From: JBBQVO01 sp038211505
GTDB taxonomy: Bacteria > Chloroflexota > Dehalococcoidia > DSTF01 > JACRBR01
DNA length: 17,198 bases
Assembly: GCA_038211505.1 (NCBI GenBank)
Contig: JBBQVO010000059.1
Location: 1 to 17,198, forward strand
Reading direction: 5' to 3'
Within the stretch, counting starts at the first letter, position 1, and each line of letters starts with the position of its first letter. The notes under the pieces are model-generated. The model saw only the letters and a list, made by a program, of their open reading frames with translations, did not search any database and was not told the DNA's origin. The position numbers and the translations under genes were made by a program. Shown one piece after another: positions 15,536 to 17,198 of this stretch.

Positions 15536-15668
15536 TAGTCGTTGGTCGTTGGTCGTTGGGGACGACTCGACCGGGCGCTCCAACCTAAGCGCGAGAGCAC
15601 GAGGCGACCGGTTCGCCGCCGAGCCTACCCCTAACGACCAACGACCCACGACCAACGACTACTCCCCA
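15536..15668 (+). repeat. Heptamer inverted-repeat element (GTCGTTG/CAACGAC)
   Basis: The left arm has GTCGTTG three times (15538-15558), framed by TA and GGGG. The right arm has TAACGAC, CAACGAC, CCACGAC and CAACGAC (15632-15659), followed by TACTCCCC. The reverse complement of the right end (GGGGAGTAGTCGTTGGTCGT) nearly repeats the left end (GGGGATAGTCGTTGGTCGTT). The ~70-nt core has no coding sequence. Size and terminal symmetry resemble a miniature inverted-repeat element. It sits between the biotin carrier gene and the infC promoter. Confidence 0.8.
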
Positions 15669-15671
15669 ACG

Positions 15672-15701
15672 TTGCCGCCCTTCTCGGCGATGACATATAG
15701 T
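15672..15701 (+). promoter_or_regulatory. Promoter of the infC-rpmI-rplT operon
   Basis: TTGCCG (15672-15677) and TATAGT (15696-15701) are separated by 18 nt, matching the -35 and -10 boxes at 4/6 and 5/6 positions. Transcription would start near 15708, leaving a short leader of about 48 nt before the infC start. It begins just outside the right arm of the heptamer element. Confidence 0.55.
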
Positions 15702-15755
15702 GAAGCCCCATCCCTCGGGCCGATGTGACGCCTGACCAATGATAAGGAACCGTCC

Positions 15756-16454
15756 ATAGCTAAAGACCTTCGCATCAACGACCGCATCCGCGTCCGTGAA
15801 GTCCTTCTCATCGACGATGAGGGCCAGAAACTGGGCGTGATCTCGACGCAGGAAGCGATGGATCGAGCCCGCACCGCTGGCCTCGATCTCGTGGAAGTGG
15901 CGCCGAACGCCAATCCGCCCGTCTGCCGCATCCTCGACTACGGCAAGTTCAAGTACGAACAGTCGAAGAAGGAGCGCGACGCCCGCAAGCATCAGCACCA
16001 GGCTCAGCTTCGGGAAGTGCGCTTCAAGCCGAAGATCGGCGTGCACGACATCGACTTCAAGATGAAGGTCGTCGAGAAGCTGCTGAAAGATGGCGATAAG
16101 GTCAAGGTTTCGGTAATGTTTCGCGGGCGCGAGATCACGCACCCGGAGATTGGCCGCGAGCTGCTGATGCGGGTGGCGGCGCACCTCAAGGAAAAAGAAG
16201 CGGCAATCGTCGAGCGGCCGCCCTCGATGGAGGGCCGCTTTATGAATATGTATCTGGCTCCCGTCGCACCGAAGATGGCGCCGAAGCCGAAGGCGCCGCG
16301 AGCGGAGCGCCCCAGGCGCGACGGTTCGGGCGAAGAGGGCGGCGAGACGGCGATGAGCGCGGCACTGAAGGCCGCAGGGGCAGCGGGCGCCGACGAGGCC
16401 GTCGCGCTGACTGCGCCGGTAGTTGCCGCGGAGCCAGCGCCGACCGAAGCCTGA
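15756..16454 (+). CDS. infC: Translation initiation factor IF-3, apparent ATA start
   Basis: A 232-residue IF-3 that binds the 30S subunit and checks start-codon pairing. The N-domain (AKDLRINDRIRVREVLLIDDEG), linker (DYGKFKYEQSKKERDARK) and C-domain (EVRFKPKIGVHDIDFKMK, then VKVSVMFRGREITH) are complete. After residue ~172 there is a ~60-residue Ala/Pro/Glu-rich disordered tail. Upstream in this frame there is a stop at 15726-15728 and no ATG, GTG or TTG before the conserved N-terminus. ATA at 15756 is preceded by AAGGA (15744-15748) with 7-nt spacing, and translation from it gives the expected (M)AKDLRIND. Non-standard infC starts (AUU in E. coli) underlie IF-3 autoregulation; ATA here probably serves the same role. 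GTG at 15828 would destroy the N-domain. Confidence 0.9.
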   Translation: MAKDLRINDRIRVREVLLIDDEGQKLGVISTQEAMDRARTAGLDLVEVAPNANPPVCRILDYGKFKYEQSKKERDARKHQHQAQLREVRFKPKIGVHDIDFKMKVVEKLLKDGDKVKVSVMFRGREITHPEIGRELLMRVAAHLKEKEAAIVERPPSMEGRFMNMYLAPVAPKMAPKPKAPRAERPRRDGSGEEGGETAMSAALKAAGAAGADEAVALTAPVVAAEPAPTEA

Positions 16455-16482
16455 TGGCGACGGGATCAAAGCAGGGTTGAAG

Positions 16483-16502
16483 CGGCGAGGTGCGCCTCGC
16501 CG
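16483..16502 (+). promoter_or_regulatory. Hairpin between infC and rpmI
   Basis: CGGCGAGG-TGCG-CCTCGCCG is a perfect 8-bp stem with a 4-nt loop, 28 nt after the infC stop. No T-run follows; TTACTATG does. It may be an mRNA-processing or regulatory structure. L20-type feedback sites are found in this operon in other bacteria, but I cannot match the known L20 motif here. Confidence 0.4.
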
Positions 16503-16565
16503 TTACTATGTCAACGATCGCACCGCACTCGACGTGCAGCGATGCCAACCGCAGAGGACGAGAGT

Positions 16566-16769
16566 ATGCCGAAGATCAAGACGCATCGCGGCGCCGCCCG
16601 CCGGTTCAAAGTGACCGGCACCGGCAAGTTCACGCGTCGCAAGGGCAGCATCAGCCACCGCAAGACTCGCAAGTCGAACGCGGCGAACGCTGCGGGCGAT
16701 GAGATGTTCGTGCTCAGCAAGCCCGGCCAGCGCGTCCTGAAGAAGCTGATGCCGTACACGAAGCGGTAG
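16566..16769 (+). CDS. rpmI: 50S ribosomal protein L35
   Basis: A 67-residue basic protein: MPKIKTHRGAARRFKVTGTG, then KFTRRKGSISHRKTRKS, and the C-terminal LKKLMPYTKR. These are the standard L35 signatures at normal length. L35 is a component of the large ribosomal subunit. ATG 16566 was chosen over an in-frame upstream ATG (16542), because MPKIKTH is the universal N-terminus and GAGGACGAGAG lies just before it. It is in the canonical infC-rpmI-rplT order. Confidence 0.97.
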   Translation: MPKIKTHRGAARRFKVTGTGKFTRRKGSISHRKTRKSNAANAAGDEMFVLSKPGQRVLKKLMPYTKR

Positions 16770-16779
16770 ACGCTGCGCG

Positions 16780-16860
16780 TAGAACCTAGAACCACGAACT
16801 TAGAACCTATCCATGAACCGGCGGCGGTTCTAGGTTCTAAGTCCTAAGTTCTCGTTCCTG
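16780..16860 (+). repeat. Heptamer inverted-repeat element between rpmI and rplT (TAGAACC/GGTTCTA)
   Basis: Left arm: TAGAACC, TAGAACC, ACGAACT, TAGAACC, TATCCAT, then GAACC (16780-16819). The core is GGCGGC. Right arm: GGTTCTA, GGTTCTA, AGTCCTA, AGTTCTC, GTTCCTG (16826-16860), all in 7-nt register. The arms can pair as a long imperfect hairpin across GAACC-GGCGGC-GGTTC. The last unit (GTTCC) is complementary to GGAAC at 16863-16867, in the rplT ribosome binding region. Confidence 0.82.
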
Positions 16861-16868
16861 GAGGAACC

Positions 16869-17198
16869 ATGCCACGCGTGAAGAGAGGCGTGCCGGCGCA
16901 CGCGCGACACAAGAAGATCATCGACCTCGCGAAGGGGCATAAAGGCCAGCGCCATCGCGTGTTCAAGCGCGCGAATGAGTCGGTGCTGCACTCGCTCGAC
17001 TACGCGTACCGTCACCGCCGCGAGCGCAAAGCCGACTTCCGCAAGTTGTGGATCGCGCGCATCAATGCGGCGGCCCGTATCAACGGCACGACGTACAGCC
17101 GCCTGATCGACGGACTCAACAAAGCCGGGATTCTGATCGACCGCAAGGTGCTCGCCGATCTCGCCGTGCGCGAGCCTGCCGCCTTCGCCACGATTGCC
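16869..17198 (+). CDS. rplT: 50S ribosomal protein L20 (3' end outside window)
   Basis: The first 110 codons of L20, about seven short of the usual ~117 residues. It begins MPRVKRGVPAHARHKKIIDL and continues AKGHKGQRHRVFKRANESV, then RRERKADFRKLWIARINAAAR and YSRLIDGLNKAGILIDRKVLADLA, all conserved. L20 is needed for early 50S assembly and in several bacteria represses its own operon. The start ATG has TGGAGG (16859-16864) 4 nt upstream. That site is formed at the boundary of the heptamer repeat. Confidence 0.97.
   Translation, partial: MPRVKRGVPAHARHKKIIDLAKGHKGQRHRVFKRANESVLHSLDYAYRHRRERKADFRKLWIARINAAARINGTTYSRLIDGLNKAGILIDRKVLADLAVREPAAFATIA

Noticed and set aside
15732..15734. CTG as the infC start.
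   Set aside because: No Shine-Dalgarno precedes it, and the AAGGA at 15744 would lie inside the coding region; ATA at 15756 fits both the spacing and the family N-terminus.

Overview
The window looks like a chromosomal segment of a GC-rich, free-living bacterium. The partial 16S rRNA, the infC-rpmI-rplT order and the flavour of the proteins (DUF2344 protein, CNNM/CorC protein, adrenodoxin-spaced 2Fe-2S ferredoxin, separate biotin carboxylase and biotin carrier genes) make me favour Chloroflexota, possibly near Dehalococcoidia. That assignment is inference; the 16S fragment would settle it. Most genes have clear Shine-Dalgarno sites and GC-rich codons. This is mainly housekeeping sequence, with one decayed patch.

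Layout. 1-421 is the 5' part of a 16S rRNA gene on the minus strand, preceded by a strong promoter and a boxA-like leader. 723-2276 (minus) is tilS with a terminator behind it. 2353-4066 holds a small exported protein, a TetR regulator and a divergent four-helix membrane protein with a shared operator candidate. 4089-5342 (minus) holds an FtsB/DivIC-like protein, a 7Fe ferredoxin and a 2Fe-2S ferredoxin. 5503-9232 (plus) holds a CNNM/CBS transporter-like protein, a DUF2344 protein, a histidine phosphatase, a small conserved protein and a DUF2795 protein.

9283-10211 is a scar: a tyrosine-recombinase relic with several frameshifts, fused head-on to the N-terminal stump of an unrelated gene. 10360-13357 contains a DinB-like protein, a frameshifted HD-GYP protein, tRNA-Val(UAC) and a PAP2-family phosphatase with a late frameshift. 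13485-15526 is biotin carboxylase plus biotin carrier, overlapping by 22 nt. 15672-17198 is the translation operon infC-rpmI-rplT, cut by the window end.

The most unusual signal is a set of repeats with a strict 7-bp unit. Three loci (7291-7358, 15536-15668, 16780-16860) carry tandem heptamers on both sides of a short core, the right side roughly reverse-complementary to the left; a fourth (4904-5010) keeps only one heptamer arm. The heptamer differs between loci (GATGGAG/ATCCAAC, GTCGTTG, TAGAACC), but the architecture is shared. One copy lies in frame inside the DUF2344 gene; another ends on the rplT ribosome binding site. Second, infC appears to start with ATA, fitting the known use of poor start codons for IF3 autoregulation.
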